64,000 nt of DNA from Gordonia spumicola (GTDB lineage Bacteria > Actinomycetota > Actinomycetes > Mycobacteriales > Mycobacteriaceae): the NCBI RefSeq assembly GCF_009932475.1, contig NZ_BJOV01000001.1:248001-312000 (forward strand). The letters are read 5' to 3'. Position numbers and translations under genes: made by a program. Below are positions 25,424 through 33,878 of this stretch, piece after piece (positions within the stretch are counted from its first letter, which is position 1; each line of letters begins with the position of its first letter). The notes beneath the pieces are model-generated. The model saw only the letters and a program-made list of their open reading frames with translations, made no database searches and was not told the origin of the DNA.

Positions 25424-26790
25424 CTGACTACGAAAACGACCTGGTGATCCTGGGCGGCGGTTCCGGCGGCTACGCGGCCGCGCTGCGCGCCGCAGGCCTC
25501 GGATTGACGGTGACGCTCGTCGAAGCCGACGAACTCGGCGGGACATGCCTGCACCGTGGATGCATCCCGACGAAGGCGCTCCTGCATGCGGGCGAGGTGG
25601 CCGAGACGGTCCGCACCGCGGGCAAGCTCGGCATCGGAGCCGAGTTCACCGGCATCGACGTCGCCGCCGTCCAGAAGTACAAGAACGCCATCGTCTCTCG
25701 CCTGCATCGAGGTCTCGCCGGTCTCGTCGGCGTCAACGGCATCACGGTCGTCAAGGGATACGGCACACTCGTCGACGGGCACACGGTCATGGTCGACGGC
25801 GATGCCGTCCGCGGCGAGCACATCGTCCTCGCCACCGGCGCGGCTCCGGTCGTGCCGCAGGCGTTCGCGTTGAGCTCCACGGTTCTGACCAGCGATCAAG
25901 CGCTCGACCTCGACCGGATCCCCGACAGCGCGATCATCCTCGGCGGTGGCGTCATCGGCGTCGAATTCGCCAGCATGTGGTCGTCGATGGGAGCCGAGGT
26001 GACGATCGTCGAGGCGGCCGACCGCCTCGTCCCCGCCGAGGACCCGGAGCTCGCGGCTCGTCTGCAGCGGGCGTTCAAACGCCGGAAGATCGTCATGCGG
26101 ACCGGTACCATGATGACCGGCGTCACAAGTTCGGACGCGGGTGTCGAGGTCGCTCTCGACGACGACTCGACCATCGCGGCGGACGTCCTGCTCATCGCGG
26201 TCGGTCGTGCGCCGGTCAGCGGGAGCCTCGTCGAATCCGGCATCGAGATCGATTCCGCGGGCTTCGTCGTCACCGACGACCGCCTACGGACGAGCATCGA
26301 CTCGGTGTTCGCGGTCGGCGACCTGGTTCGCGGTCCTCAGCTCGCACATCGTGGGTTCGCCCACGGCGTCTTCGTCGCCGAAGAGATCGCGGGCACGAAC
26401 CCGACTCCCGTCGATGACGACGGCGTCCCCCGCGTCACGTACTCCCAGCCGGAGATCGCTTCGGTCGGCCTGTCCGAGGCCGCGGCCACGGTGGAGTACG
26501 GCGGCGACGTCCGAACGGTCACCTACGACCTCGCAGGCAACGGGCGATCTCAGATCCTCGCCGCATCGGGTCTGGTGAAGCTCGTCCTCGCGCCCGACGA
26601 TCGGGTGCTCGGAGTACATCTCGTCGGCGAACACGTCGGCGAGCTCATCGGTGAAGCCCAGCTGCTCACTCAGCTCGGCGTACCGGCGACGGATGCGGCA
26701 CGGCTCGTCCATGCCCATCCGACACAGGGCGAAGCCCTGGGGGAAGCGCTGCTCATGGCGGTGGGCGCGCCCTTGCACGCACACAGTTGA
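25420..26790 (+). CDS. lpdA: Dihydrolipoyl dehydrogenase (E3)
   Basis: A 456-residue pyridine-nucleotide disulfide oxidoreductase. The FAD motif is ILGGGSGGYAAALRAA, the redox-active disulfide is GGTCLHRGCIPTKAL, and the NAD motif is ILGGGVIGVEFASMW. The C-terminal catalytic His-Glu pair is in HAHPTQGEALGE. It reoxidises dihydrolipoamide on the free lipoyl protein of the same operon, giving NADH. It sits five genes away from the E2 core, with catabolic genes in between, which shows those enzymes belong to the same unit. Length is usual for lipoamide dehydrogenases. Confidence 0.92.
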   Translation: MTDYENDLVILGGGSGGYAAALRAAGLGLTVTLVEADELGGTCLHRGCIPTKALLHAGEVAETVRTAGKLGIGAEFTGIDVAAVQKYKNAIVSRLHRGLAGLVGVNGITVVKGYGTLVDGHTVMVDGDAVRGEHIVLATGAAPVVPQAFALSSTVLTSDQALDLDRIPDSAIILGGGVIGVEFASMWSSMGAEVTIVEAADRLVPAEDPELAARLQRAFKRRKIVMRTGTMMTGVTSSDAGVEVALDDDSTIAADVLLIAVGRAPVSGSLVESGIEIDSAGFVVTDDRLRTSIDSVFAVGDLVRGPQLAHRGFAHGVFVAEEIAGTNPTPVDDDGVPRVTYSQPEIASVGLSEAAATVEYGGDVRTVTYDLAGNGRSQILAASGLVKLVLAPDDRVLGVHLVGEHVGELIGEAQLLTQLGVPATDAARLVHAHPTQGEALGEALLMAVGAPLHAHS

Positions 26791-26914
26791 CGTGGTCCCC
26801 GAGAAGCCCGGTTCGGACGTCCCCGTCCGACCAGGCTCCGCAGATCTGGGCAGTGAACCTCTTTCAAACGACCCGCAGTGCCGACAGCACTCCTCGAGTA
26901 AGGCGGTGGACACA

Positions 26915-28429
26915 ATGATTGATCCACATTCCGCAGTGAAACCCAGCGAGCAGATCGAACGCGAACTCGCCGAGAAGTACAAGCAGCCCAAGAACGTCGA
27001 ACAGTTCGGCGTCGAGCGAATCCCCGATGAACTGAGGACCGTTCGCTGGTGGGACATCTTCGCGATCTTCCTGAACTTCCTCATCAACCCGGGCACTATC
27101 ACCATCTCGGGAATCCTGATCGCCGCGGGCCTCGGCTTCTGGCAGGCCATGGTGACCGGTGTCCTGAGCATCCTGATCGGCTTCTCGGTCTACCTGATCG
27201 CCGCGACGGTCGGCTCCGACTACGCGATCCCCGGCCTGGTCAGCATGCGTGCGATCTTCGGCATCCGAGGCGCCGCGATCACGTCGATCCTCCGCGCGCT
27301 CTCCAGCATCTACTGGTTCGCGTTCCAGACGGTCGCCGCGTCCCTCGGCATCGCGATGGTCCTGCACCGGCTCTTCGACCGCGACTTCTCCCTGATCTGG
27401 ATCAGCGTCGGCTGCGCGGTCCTGCAGCTCGTCGTCTCGATGTACGGCTACCACGCGCTCGCCAAGCTCTCGCGGTTCGCGTTCGTCTACAAACTGATCT
27501 TCTCGTGCGTCATCATCGTCATGCTGATGACGTTCCCCGAAGACGGCTACGCGCCGAGTGAGGTGCTCAGGTTCGCCGGCTCCGATCACGGCCAGATCAC
27601 CCTGATGGCGTTCTGGGCGTTCGCGTGGGGCACCTCGTGGTTCACGAACTTCACCGACGCCGCCGACTTCTGCCGCTACACCAAGTCGCGCAAGGAGATG
27701 TGGCTCGGCACCCTGCTCGCAGCCATCGTCGGCCAGTTGATCTGCTCGTTCATCGGCGGCTACGCCGTCGCCGCGCTCGGCGGTGACATGGGCCCCGAGG
27801 ACAGCGCGCTGACCGTCATCGTCGACACCACCCGCGGTTCATGGATCCTGCTCGTCCTGCTGCTCGTCTACGTCGTCCTGGACGCCTGGATGATCAACGT
27901 GCAGAACCTGTACACCGCCGGACTGGCGATCACCTCGCTGTTCTCGCGGGTCGGCCGCTTCTGGGGCACGCTCGGCGTCGGCATCCTCGGCATCGCGCTG
28001 TCGATGTCGTCCACGTTGATCAGCGGTTTCGACGGGTACATGGACGCGCTCGGCAACATCTTCGCTCCGCTGGCGGGCGTCTTCGTGGCCCACTACGTGA
28101 TCCTGCAGAGGTGGGGGATGCAGGTGGACGAACTGTTCACGCACCGCGACAGCCGCTACTGGTACTGGGGAGGTGTCAACTGGGTCGCCATGATCGCCGT
28201 CGCGGTCGGCATCCCGGTCAACCACCTGGTCCCGCAGGAGTACGGCAACATCCTGGTCTCGGCGGCGTTCTCCGGACTGGTGTACCTGGTTCTCGTGCGG
28301 CTGTCCAAGAGCGGTTCGGACCAGCTGACCAACGCGCTGTACCCGATCCCGCACCGTCCGACCTTCTCGTACATGAAGGGCGACGCCTCGGTCGACGCGG
28401 TCCGGAGCGACTACGTCGCCGCGGACTGA
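26915..28429 (+). CDS. NCS1 family (purine/cytosine/hydantoin-type) permease
   Basis: A 504-residue integral membrane protein with about 12 hydrophobic segments. It begins with a hydrophilic N-terminus followed by WWDIFAIFLNFLINPGTITI, typical of the NCS1 family in the LeuT fold. Further conserved stretches are FRAIFGIRG-like (MRAIFGIRGAAI) and TNFTDAADFCRYTKSR. It should import a nitrogen-containing ring compound or vitamin with protons or sodium. ATG at 26915 has a GGCGGTGG stretch upstream; a GTG three codons earlier is also possible. The 124-bp gap from E3 holds a weak hairpin near 26812-26830, so expression may be partly separate. It likely delivers the operon's substrate. Confidence 0.88.
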   Translation: MIDPHSAVKPSEQIERELAEKYKQPKNVEQFGVERIPDELRTVRWWDIFAIFLNFLINPGTITISGILIAAGLGFWQAMVTGVLSILIGFSVYLIAATVGSDYAIPGLVSMRAIFGIRGAAITSILRALSSIYWFAFQTVAASLGIAMVLHRLFDRDFSLIWISVGCAVLQLVVSMYGYHALAKLSRFAFVYKLIFSCVIIVMLMTFPEDGYAPSEVLRFAGSDHGQITLMAFWAFAWGTSWFTNFTDAADFCRYTKSRKEMWLGTLLAAIVGQLICSFIGGYAVAALGGDMGPEDSALTVIVDTTRGSWILLVLLLVYVVLDAWMINVQNLYTAGLAITSLFSRVGRFWGTLGVGILGIALSMSSTLISGFDGYMDALGNIFAPLAGVFVAHYVILQRWGMQVDELFTHRDSRYWYWGGVNWVAMIAVAVGIPVNHLVPQEYGNILVSAAFSGLVYLVLVRLSKSGSDQLTNALYPIPHRPTFSYMKGDASVDAVRSDYVAAD

Positions 28430-28458
28430 CGGTCTCGTCGACGGCGTCGGGCGGACAC

Positions 28459-29214
28459 CTACCGTTCGGCGTCGTCGGTCGACGGGACGCGATCGTCGGT
28501 GGATCGGAGCCAGGCGCTGATCCGCTCCATGTGGGCGCGGGCGGCGTGCCGGGCGGCGTCCGGATCGCCCGCCGCGATGGCGTCGACGATCGCTCGGTGC
28601 TCGACGACCGAGCATTCGGCCTGACCCCGGTAGGAGAAGGTGGCCCCCCGCGACTCGGTGAGGACGTCGTTCAGGTCGTGGAGCAGCCGCGTCAGCAACG
28701 TGCTGTCGCTGTGGTCGGCGATCGCCAGATGGAACCGGCGGTCGAGGTCGGGCGCCGAAGCCAGGTCGTCGCGCTCGATCGCGTCGGCGAAGGCCTCGCT
28801 GGCCGCGCGGATCCGGTCGATCGCCTCCCGGTCACCGGCGGCCGCGACCTTCGCCGCCGCCAGCTCGTCGAGGGCCCCGCGGACGTCGGTCAACTCGATG
28901 AGACTGTCGCGGTGGACCGAGATGAAGGTCTTGACGCGAGACCCGTACTGATCGTCCGGGGTGTCGCGGACGAAGGCGCCCCGGCCGTGCTGGATGGTCA
29001 CCAGGTCCATCGCTTCCAGGGCGGCGAGGGCCTGTCGGACGCTGACTCGGCTGACCCCGAACGTCTCGGACAGCTCGCGTTCGGGTGGCAGGGCCGACCC
29101 CGGTGGGAGGTCGCCCTTCTGGATGGCGGCCAACAACTGCTCCCGCACCTGCTGCGTCGGGCCGAATCTGCGGACGGCTTGGAACTTCGGTGCGCTGTTC
29201 TTCGGCTCGGTCAT
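28459..29214 (-). CDS. GntR-family regulator, FadR subfamily
   Basis: A 251-residue regulator with the N-terminal winged helix (QQVREQLLAAIQKGDLPPGS, PPERELSETFGVSRVSVRQA) and a C-terminal FCD ligand domain with metal-type residues (DRRFHLAIA, EHRAIVDAI). It resembles the second GntR protein at 30541 strongly over its length, so the two are paralogues. ATG at 29214 (MTEPKN) follows a GGGGG-type ribosome site; a frame extension to 29247 is basic and less likely. It converges on the NCS1 permease and diverges from the FUSC-like gene. It is a candidate regulator of the E1-permease operon. Confidence 0.87.
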   Translation of the reverse strand: MTEPKNSAPKFQAVRRFGPTQQVREQLLAAIQKGDLPPGSALPPERELSETFGVSRVSVRQALAALEAMDLVTIQHGRGAFVRDTPDDQYGSRVKTFISVHRDSLIELTDVRGALDELAAAKVAAAGDREAIDRIRAASEAFADAIERDDLASAPDLDRRFHLAIADHSDSTLLTRLLHDLNDVLTESRGATFSYRGQAECSVVEHRAIVDAIAAGDPDAARHAARAHMERISAWLRSTDDRVPSTDDAER

Positions 29215-29292
29215 GCGTGCACGCCCCCGCTGTCGTGTCCGTCGCATCGGGACGGGAAAAATGTACGTTACGTGAGAAGGATGATCTTACCC

Positions 29293-30399
29293 ATGAGTGT
29301 GCTGTACGGGTGTTCGCGCCGCTGGCGAGGATTCGCCGCCGTGTTCCGCGGCTCGGAGGTCGCCGCGCGGACGGCGGTGCTCGCGGGCGTCGGGCTGGTG
29401 ATCCTCGGGATCGTCGGGCGCGTGGATCTGTCCGCCTACACGATGTTCGGCGCCTTCTGCGCCGCATACGGCGGCAACGAGACGTACGCGACGCGCGGTC
29501 GGACCGTCGCGCTCGCCGGCGTCCTCAACACCGGCGCGATCATCGCGGGTGTGCTGCTCGCCTGGGCCCACGGCAGTGAATGGGTGCGATTCGGCGCGTT
29601 CGCCGTCATGATCCCCATCGCCGTGATCATGGCGTACCGGTACGAACTGGTCCCGGCGCAGCCGTTCTTCCCGGCCATCTCCCTCGGCGTGTGCGGCGTG
29701 ATCCCGGTCGCGGGGGCGGGCGACGCCGCGATGCGCATCGGTCTCGCCGTTCTCGCGACCGTCGTGTCGTGGGCGTTCTGCATGTCGGGCTGGCTGGTGC
29801 GGCGCGTCGCGCACGACGGCGCCGTGCCGAGCATTGCGCCAGGTATGGCGTCGACGATGCTCAAGGATCTGGAACGGACCACTCGAGTGCGTGACCTCTC
29901 GCCGGGATGGCCCGCGATCGGCGCCGTCGTCGGGCTGATCGTGGTGTCGGGTGCGATCTCTGAACTGACGGTCCATCTGCTCGGTCTGCCACGGTCGTAC
30001 TGGGCGCTGATCACCTGTGCGTCGGTGATGCCCGTCGTCGGCGGTGCGATCTCGTTCCGCAAGTCGGTCGAGCGGGTCGTCGGAACGGCGATCGGTGTCG
30101 GGGTGCTGACCCTGTTCCCCTCGTTGCCGTTGCCGCTGGTGCTTGGCATAGCGATCATCGTCGTGTGTCAGTTCTTCACGCAGCTCCTCGTCGTCGCGTA
30201 CTACGTGGAGGCGCTGGTGTTCATCACCGTGCTGGTCTTCGTGAGCCTGGGCTACGCGATGCCGCTGGACGAGTCGGACCTGCTGGCACGATTGGCCGAC
30301 ACGGCGATCGGCGCGGCCGTGTCGCTGCTCCTGCTGACCGTCGCCGTGCGGCTGGTTCCGGCGCTCATGCGACCGGGAGGTCTGGTGCGCGACGAGTGA
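29293..30399 (+). CDS. FUSC/aromatic-acid-exporter-like membrane protein
   Basis: A 368-residue protein with about ten hydrophobic segments in two groups. The groups are separated by a hydrophilic stretch around residues 180-210 (LKDLERTTRVRDLSPGWP). The two-fold design and segments such as YWALITCASVMPVVGGAISFRKSVERVVGTAIGVG match the FUSC family (YccC/AaeB-related), often linked to export of organic acids. ATG at 29293 is preferred over ATG 29281 because AGAAGG then lies about 12 bases upstream and not next to the codon. It diverges from a GntR gene. A possible role is efflux of a pathway intermediate. The substrate is unknown. Confidence 0.7.
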   Translation: MSVLYGCSRRWRGFAAVFRGSEVAARTAVLAGVGLVILGIVGRVDLSAYTMFGAFCAAYGGNETYATRGRTVALAGVLNTGAIIAGVLLAWAHGSEWVRFGAFAVMIPIAVIMAYRYELVPAQPFFPAISLGVCGVIPVAGAGDAAMRIGLAVLATVVSWAFCMSGWLVRRVAHDGAVPSIAPGMASTMLKDLERTTRVRDLSPGWPAIGAVVGLIVVSGAISELTVHLLGLPRSYWALITCASVMPVVGGAISFRKSVERVVGTAIGVGVLTLFPSLPLPLVLGIAIIVVCQFFTQLLVVAYYVEALVFITVLVFVSLGYAMPLDESDLLARLADTAIGAAVSLLLLTVAVRLVPALMRPGGLVRDE

Positions 30400-30540
30400 G
30401 GCGGTGTCCGATGACGAGACACCTGGTCGCGCCGGCCGCCGCCCAGGCGGCTAGGGTGAGTAATTCCGCATGCTCGGATCGCGTGGCGCTCCTCCCGGGG
30501 TCGCGACGGTGTATCGGACATGATGACGAGAGAAGTCGGT

Positions 30541-31299
30541 ATGACCGCGAAAACTAATAGGGCTCCCGTCTCGACGGGAGCGGGGGCGGAGTTCACGGCG
30601 GTGCGACGGGTGAGCCCGACGCAGCAGGTCCGCAAGCAGCTGCTCGAGGCCATCGAGACCGGCGAGTTCGCGCCGGGCGCGGCCCTGCCCTCCGAGCGCG
30701 AGCTGTGCGAGTCGTTCGGCGTGAGTCGGGTGAGCGTGCGAGAGGCGCTCGCCGGACTGGAGGCGATGAATCTCATCAGCATCCAGCACGGTCGGGGCGC
30801 GTTCGTGCGGGAGAGCGTCCACAAGCAGTACATGGCGCCGTTCTCCAAGTACCTGGAGATTCACCACGCGGAGATGATCGAGATGATCAAGGTGCGCGGC
30901 GCGCTCGACGAACTGGCGGCTCAAGAAGTGGCGGTGGCCGGTCGGCCGGAGGCGATCGAGTCGATCCGCGAGGCGGCCCGCGAGTTCGAGGCGGCGGCCG
31001 AGTCGGGTGACTACCGCGCCGCGGCGGACTCCGATCGCGACTTCCACCTCCGCATCGCCGACAGCGTCGACGGGGAACTGCTGCCCAAGCTGATCCACAT
31101 GTCGAACAGCGTCCTGCTCGACTCCCGTGTCGCGACGTTCTCGCACGAGGGTCAGTTGTCGCAGTCGGTGGATGAGCATCGAGCGATCGTCGAGGCGATC
31201 GCCGCGGGCGACGTCCCCGCCGCCCGTGCGGCGGTCAACGCGCACATGGCCCGCATTCTGCTGTGGTTGGAGACCTTCGTCCCCGACGACGCGACGTAG
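30541..31299 (+). CDS. GntR-family regulator, FadR subfamily, second copy
   Basis: A 252-residue GntR/FadR protein. The DNA-binding part includes SPTQQVRKQLLEAIETGEF and RELCESFGVSRVSVREALAG; the FCD domain includes SDRDFHLRIADS and DEHRAIVEAIAAGD. It parallels the regulator at 28459 segment by segment. ATG at 30541 is favoured by AGAGAAG about 6 bases upstream; ATG 30520 is an alternative. It lies 128 bp upstream of, and in line with, the mycofactocin-type SDR gene, which it probably controls (inference). Confidence 0.87.
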   Translation: MTAKTNRAPVSTGAGAEFTAVRRVSPTQQVRKQLLEAIETGEFAPGAALPSERELCESFGVSRVSVREALAGLEAMNLISIQHGRGAFVRESVHKQYMAPFSKYLEIHHAEMIEMIKVRGALDELAAQEVAVAGRPEAIESIREAAREFEAAAESGDYRAAADSDRDFHLRIADSVDGELLPKLIHMSNSVLLDSRVATFSHEGQLSQSVDEHRAIVEAIAAGDVPAARAAVNAHMARILLWLETFVPDDAT

Positions 31300-31427
31300 C
31301 CGGTCCCGCCGCGCTCGCGTCTCGCGCGTGAGCGGATTCGCCTCCTGCATCACATTCTCGATTTGATATGATTCAGATAACAGGTCCTACAACCAACCTA
31401 TAGTCCTCATGCCACGAAAGGGCACTC

Positions 31428-32267
31428 ATGAACGTCAGCCTCGAAGGAAAAGTCGCCTACATCACCGGTGCGGCCCGTGGGCAGGGCCGCGCTCACGCGC
31501 TCCGGCTGGCCGCCGCGGGCGTCGACATCATCGGCATGGACCTGTGCGAAGACATCGACGGCATCGAGTACCCCCTCGCCACCCAGGCCGACCTCGACGA
31601 GACCGCAGCGCAGGTCGAGGCGCTCGGCCGGCGCATGTACTGGGAGCGGGGCGACGTCCGCGATCACGAGTTCCTCGAGGGACTCGCCGAGCGTGGACGT
31701 GCCGAGCTGGGCCGCATCGACTTCGTCATCGCCAATGCCGGAGTCATGCCGCTCTACGGTCCCCGTTCCAACGAGCGCGGAGCCTGGACGTTGGCGCTCG
31801 ACGTACTGCTGACCGGCGTCATGAACACCGTCGAAGCCACCTATCGGCACATCGTCGAACAGGGCGACGGCGGCTCCATCGTCCTCATCGCGTCGATGGC
31901 GGCGGAGCAGCCGATGATGCGCACCGAGATCGGTCACTCGATGGGCAACCTCGGCTATGCCGCGGCGAAGGCAGGCGTCGTGAACATGGCGGCCAACTAT
32001 GCGAGCCTGCTCGCGAGCCACCGGATCCGCGTCAACGCCCTCTGTCCGGCGGGCGTCGCGACGCCCATGGTCGAGAACCCGATGGTCGACCACTTCTACA
32101 CCAATGTCGCCACTCCGGAAGACTGCGCGGTCCTCGTTCCCGCGATCGCCATCGACAAGGTCGAGTCGGAAGACGTCGCCGGTGCGGCCTTCTGGTTGTG
32201 CAGCGACGACTCTCGGTACTTCACGGGCAGCACCATGCGGATCGACGGCGGCGCCTACTTGCGCTGA
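31428..32267 (+). CDS. Mycofactocin-coupled SDR family oxidoreductase
   Basis: A 279-residue short-chain dehydrogenase starting MNVSLEGKVAYITGAARGQGRAHALRL. After the second Rossmann strand (DIIGMDLCEDI) there is the insert YPLATQADLDETAAQVEALG. That insert marks the TIGR03971-type group whose NAD is held tightly and recycled by mycofactocin. The catalytic tyrosine-lysine is YAAAK and the ending FTGSTMRIDGGAYLR is typical. It should oxidise an alcohol, often a terpenoid or similar. AAAGGG stands 8 bases before the ATG. Together with the alcohol dehydrogenase at 12802 it implies that the genome makes mycofactocin, although the biosynthetic genes are not in this window. Confidence 0.87.
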   Translation: MNVSLEGKVAYITGAARGQGRAHALRLAAAGVDIIGMDLCEDIDGIEYPLATQADLDETAAQVEALGRRMYWERGDVRDHEFLEGLAERGRAELGRIDFVIANAGVMPLYGPRSNERGAWTLALDVLLTGVMNTVEATYRHIVEQGDGGSIVLIASMAAEQPMMRTEIGHSMGNLGYAAAKAGVVNMAANYASLLASHRIRVNALCPAGVATPMVENPMVDHFYTNVATPEDCAVLVPAIAIDKVESEDVAGAAFWLCSDDSRYFTGSTMRIDGGAYLR

Positions 32268-32347
32268 TCCCGACGGTCACTCCGTCCACTGGCGCAGCCG
32301 TATGCCGATCGACCGACGGGCCCGCTTAGCGGTCGTACCGTCGATGC

Positions 32348-32806
32348 ATGCGCTACTCCACGAAGGTCCTCACCGTCCTCCTGTCCGTCGTGGCCGCTCT
32401 CGGCCTCGTCGCCGCGCCCGCGACCGCGACGCCCGTGCCGCCGGTCGGTGTGCACCAGGTGAAACAGGTGGGGCCGGCCGGGGCGAAGTACACCGGCAAG
32501 TGGATCGGACACACGCGGAGCATGGCGCTCAACTCGAACGGGTGGGGCTACATGACGATCTTCTCCGGCGCGGCCGACGGCGCCAAGCATCTCGTGTCGT
32601 GGGGAGTCACCCGCAACGGCGGCATCCGCGTTCAGTTGCGCAAGCGCGTGAAGACCTACGGTGCGGGCGTGCCGATGCGTGCGGGCACCGTGTACTACGG
32701 CCGCCTCGTCAGGAGCGCGAAGGGGATCACCTACATGAACCTCGGCCGCGGTTCCACCTGGTGCAACGACGCGCGATTCGGCTACGCCCAGGAATGCGGC
32801 GCCTGA
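32348..32806 (+). CDS. Small secreted protein of unknown function
   Basis: A 152-residue protein with a clear Sec signal peptide: basic start MRYSTK, hydrophobic core VLTVLLSVVAALGLVAAP, and likely cleavage after ATA (about residue 28). The mature part is basic and rich in glycine, tyrosine and tryptophan, with two cysteines near the end (STWCNDARFGYAQECGA) that may form a disulfide. I do not recognise a family. It stands alone between the SDR and exonuclease III genes. Confidence 0.7.
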   Translation: MRYSTKVLTVLLSVVAALGLVAAPATATPVPPVGVHQVKQVGPAGAKYTGKWIGHTRSMALNSNGWGYMTIFSGAADGAKHLVSWGVTRNGGIRVQLRKRVKTYGAGVPMRAGTVYYGRLVRSAKGITYMNLGRGSTWCNDARFGYAQECGA

Positions 32807-32983
32807 TGACCTGCGTCGTTCTCGGACGAGTGGCGTCGCGACCGGCCGTCCTACCGGTGTACGAGCGGGCCGCCGTGCTCGCGCTCCACCGGATCGAACC
32901 GTCGCCGCGGGCGGACTCTCCGCGGCCCGAGATCGGCCGACGCCACCACTGATCTCGGACTGCGCCGGACTACCGTTGTCGGC

Positions 32984-33868
32984 ATGCGTGTCGCGACTTG
33001 GAATGTGAATTCGGTGAAGCAGCGGATCCCGCGGTTGTTGCCGTGGCTCGACGAGCGGGAGCCCGACGTCGTCTGTCTGCAGGAGACGAAGGTGTCCGAC
33101 GACGCGTTCGCCGCCGAACTCGGCGACGAGCTCACGGCCCGCGGGTACGAGTTCGCCCACGCGGGCCAGGGCCAATGGAACGGTGTCGCGTTGTTGAGCC
33201 GAGTCGGCCTCGACGAGGTCCGCGTCGCGTTCCCCGGTGCTCCCGGCTTCCCCGACCCGGCGGCCGATCCGGAGGGACGCGCGATCTCCGCCGTCTGCGG
33301 CGGCGTTCGTGTGCACTCCCTGTACGTGCCGAACGGCCGCGAAGTGGACTCCGACCACTACCTCTACAAACTGACGTGGCTTGAGGCGCTGCGCGCGGCC
33401 ATCGCCGACGAGGCCGAATCGACGATGATCTGCGGGGACTACAACATCATCCCGACCGACGCGGACAGCTTCGACCCGTCGGCGTTCGTCGGGCACACCC
33501 ACGTGACGCCCCGCGAACGTGACGCGCTCGCCGCACTGGAAGCCCTCGGCCTGCACGATGTGATGCGCGAGCGGTGGCCCGACGAGCGGATCTACACGTA
33601 CTGGGACTACCGTGCGGGCATGTTCCACAAGGACCTCGGCATGCGGATCGACCTGATCCTCGCCGGATCGCCGATCGCCGAGCGCGTGCGGGCGTCGTGG
33701 GTCGACCGCAAGGCCCGCAAGGGCACCAAACCGAGCGATCACGCGCCGGTGTTCGTCGACCTCGACACCGCCCCCGACGGCGATGTCGGGCCGGTCGTCC
33801 CGCCGCCGTCGCGCCCGGCGAAGGTCGCGGCCGGATCGGTGAAACTCCCGCACACGGTGGCCGACTGA
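32984..33868 (+). CDS. xthA: Exodeoxyribonuclease III (AP endonuclease)
   Basis: A 294-residue EEP-fold nuclease. It starts MRVATWNVNSVKQRIPRLL and has the metal Glu in VVCLQETKVSDD, the catalytic Asp-Asn pair in CGDYNIIPTDAD, and the final Asp-His of KPSDHAPVFVDL. It cleaves DNA at abasic sites and degrades 3' ends during base-excision repair. The C-terminus extends about 25 residues past the catalytic His as a proline/basic tail. It converges on dipZ with a 10-bp gap. Confidence 0.92.
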   Translation: MRVATWNVNSVKQRIPRLLPWLDEREPDVVCLQETKVSDDAFAAELGDELTARGYEFAHAGQGQWNGVALLSRVGLDEVRVAFPGAPGFPDPAADPEGRAISAVCGGVRVHSLYVPNGREVDSDHYLYKLTWLEALRAAIADEAESTMICGDYNIIPTDADSFDPSAFVGHTHVTPRERDALAALEALGLHDVMRERWPDERIYTYWDYRAGMFHKDLGMRIDLILAGSPIAERVRASWVDRKARKGTKPSDHAPVFVDLDTAPDGDVGPVVPPPSRPAKVAAGSVKLPHTVAD

Positions 33869-33878
33869 CGTCCGTCCG

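Noticed and set aside
26791-26914. A riboswitch in front of the NCS1 permease
   Set aside because: Only a weak hairpin (CGGAC/GTCCG) is visible; no thiamine, purine or other known aptamer core is seen.
27841-29280. A long plus-strand frame upstream of the FUSC-like gene
   Set aside because: It is out of frame with the NCS1 gene and antisense to the GntR gene; high-GC DNA gives such open frames by chance. Only the part from about 29293 looks like protein.
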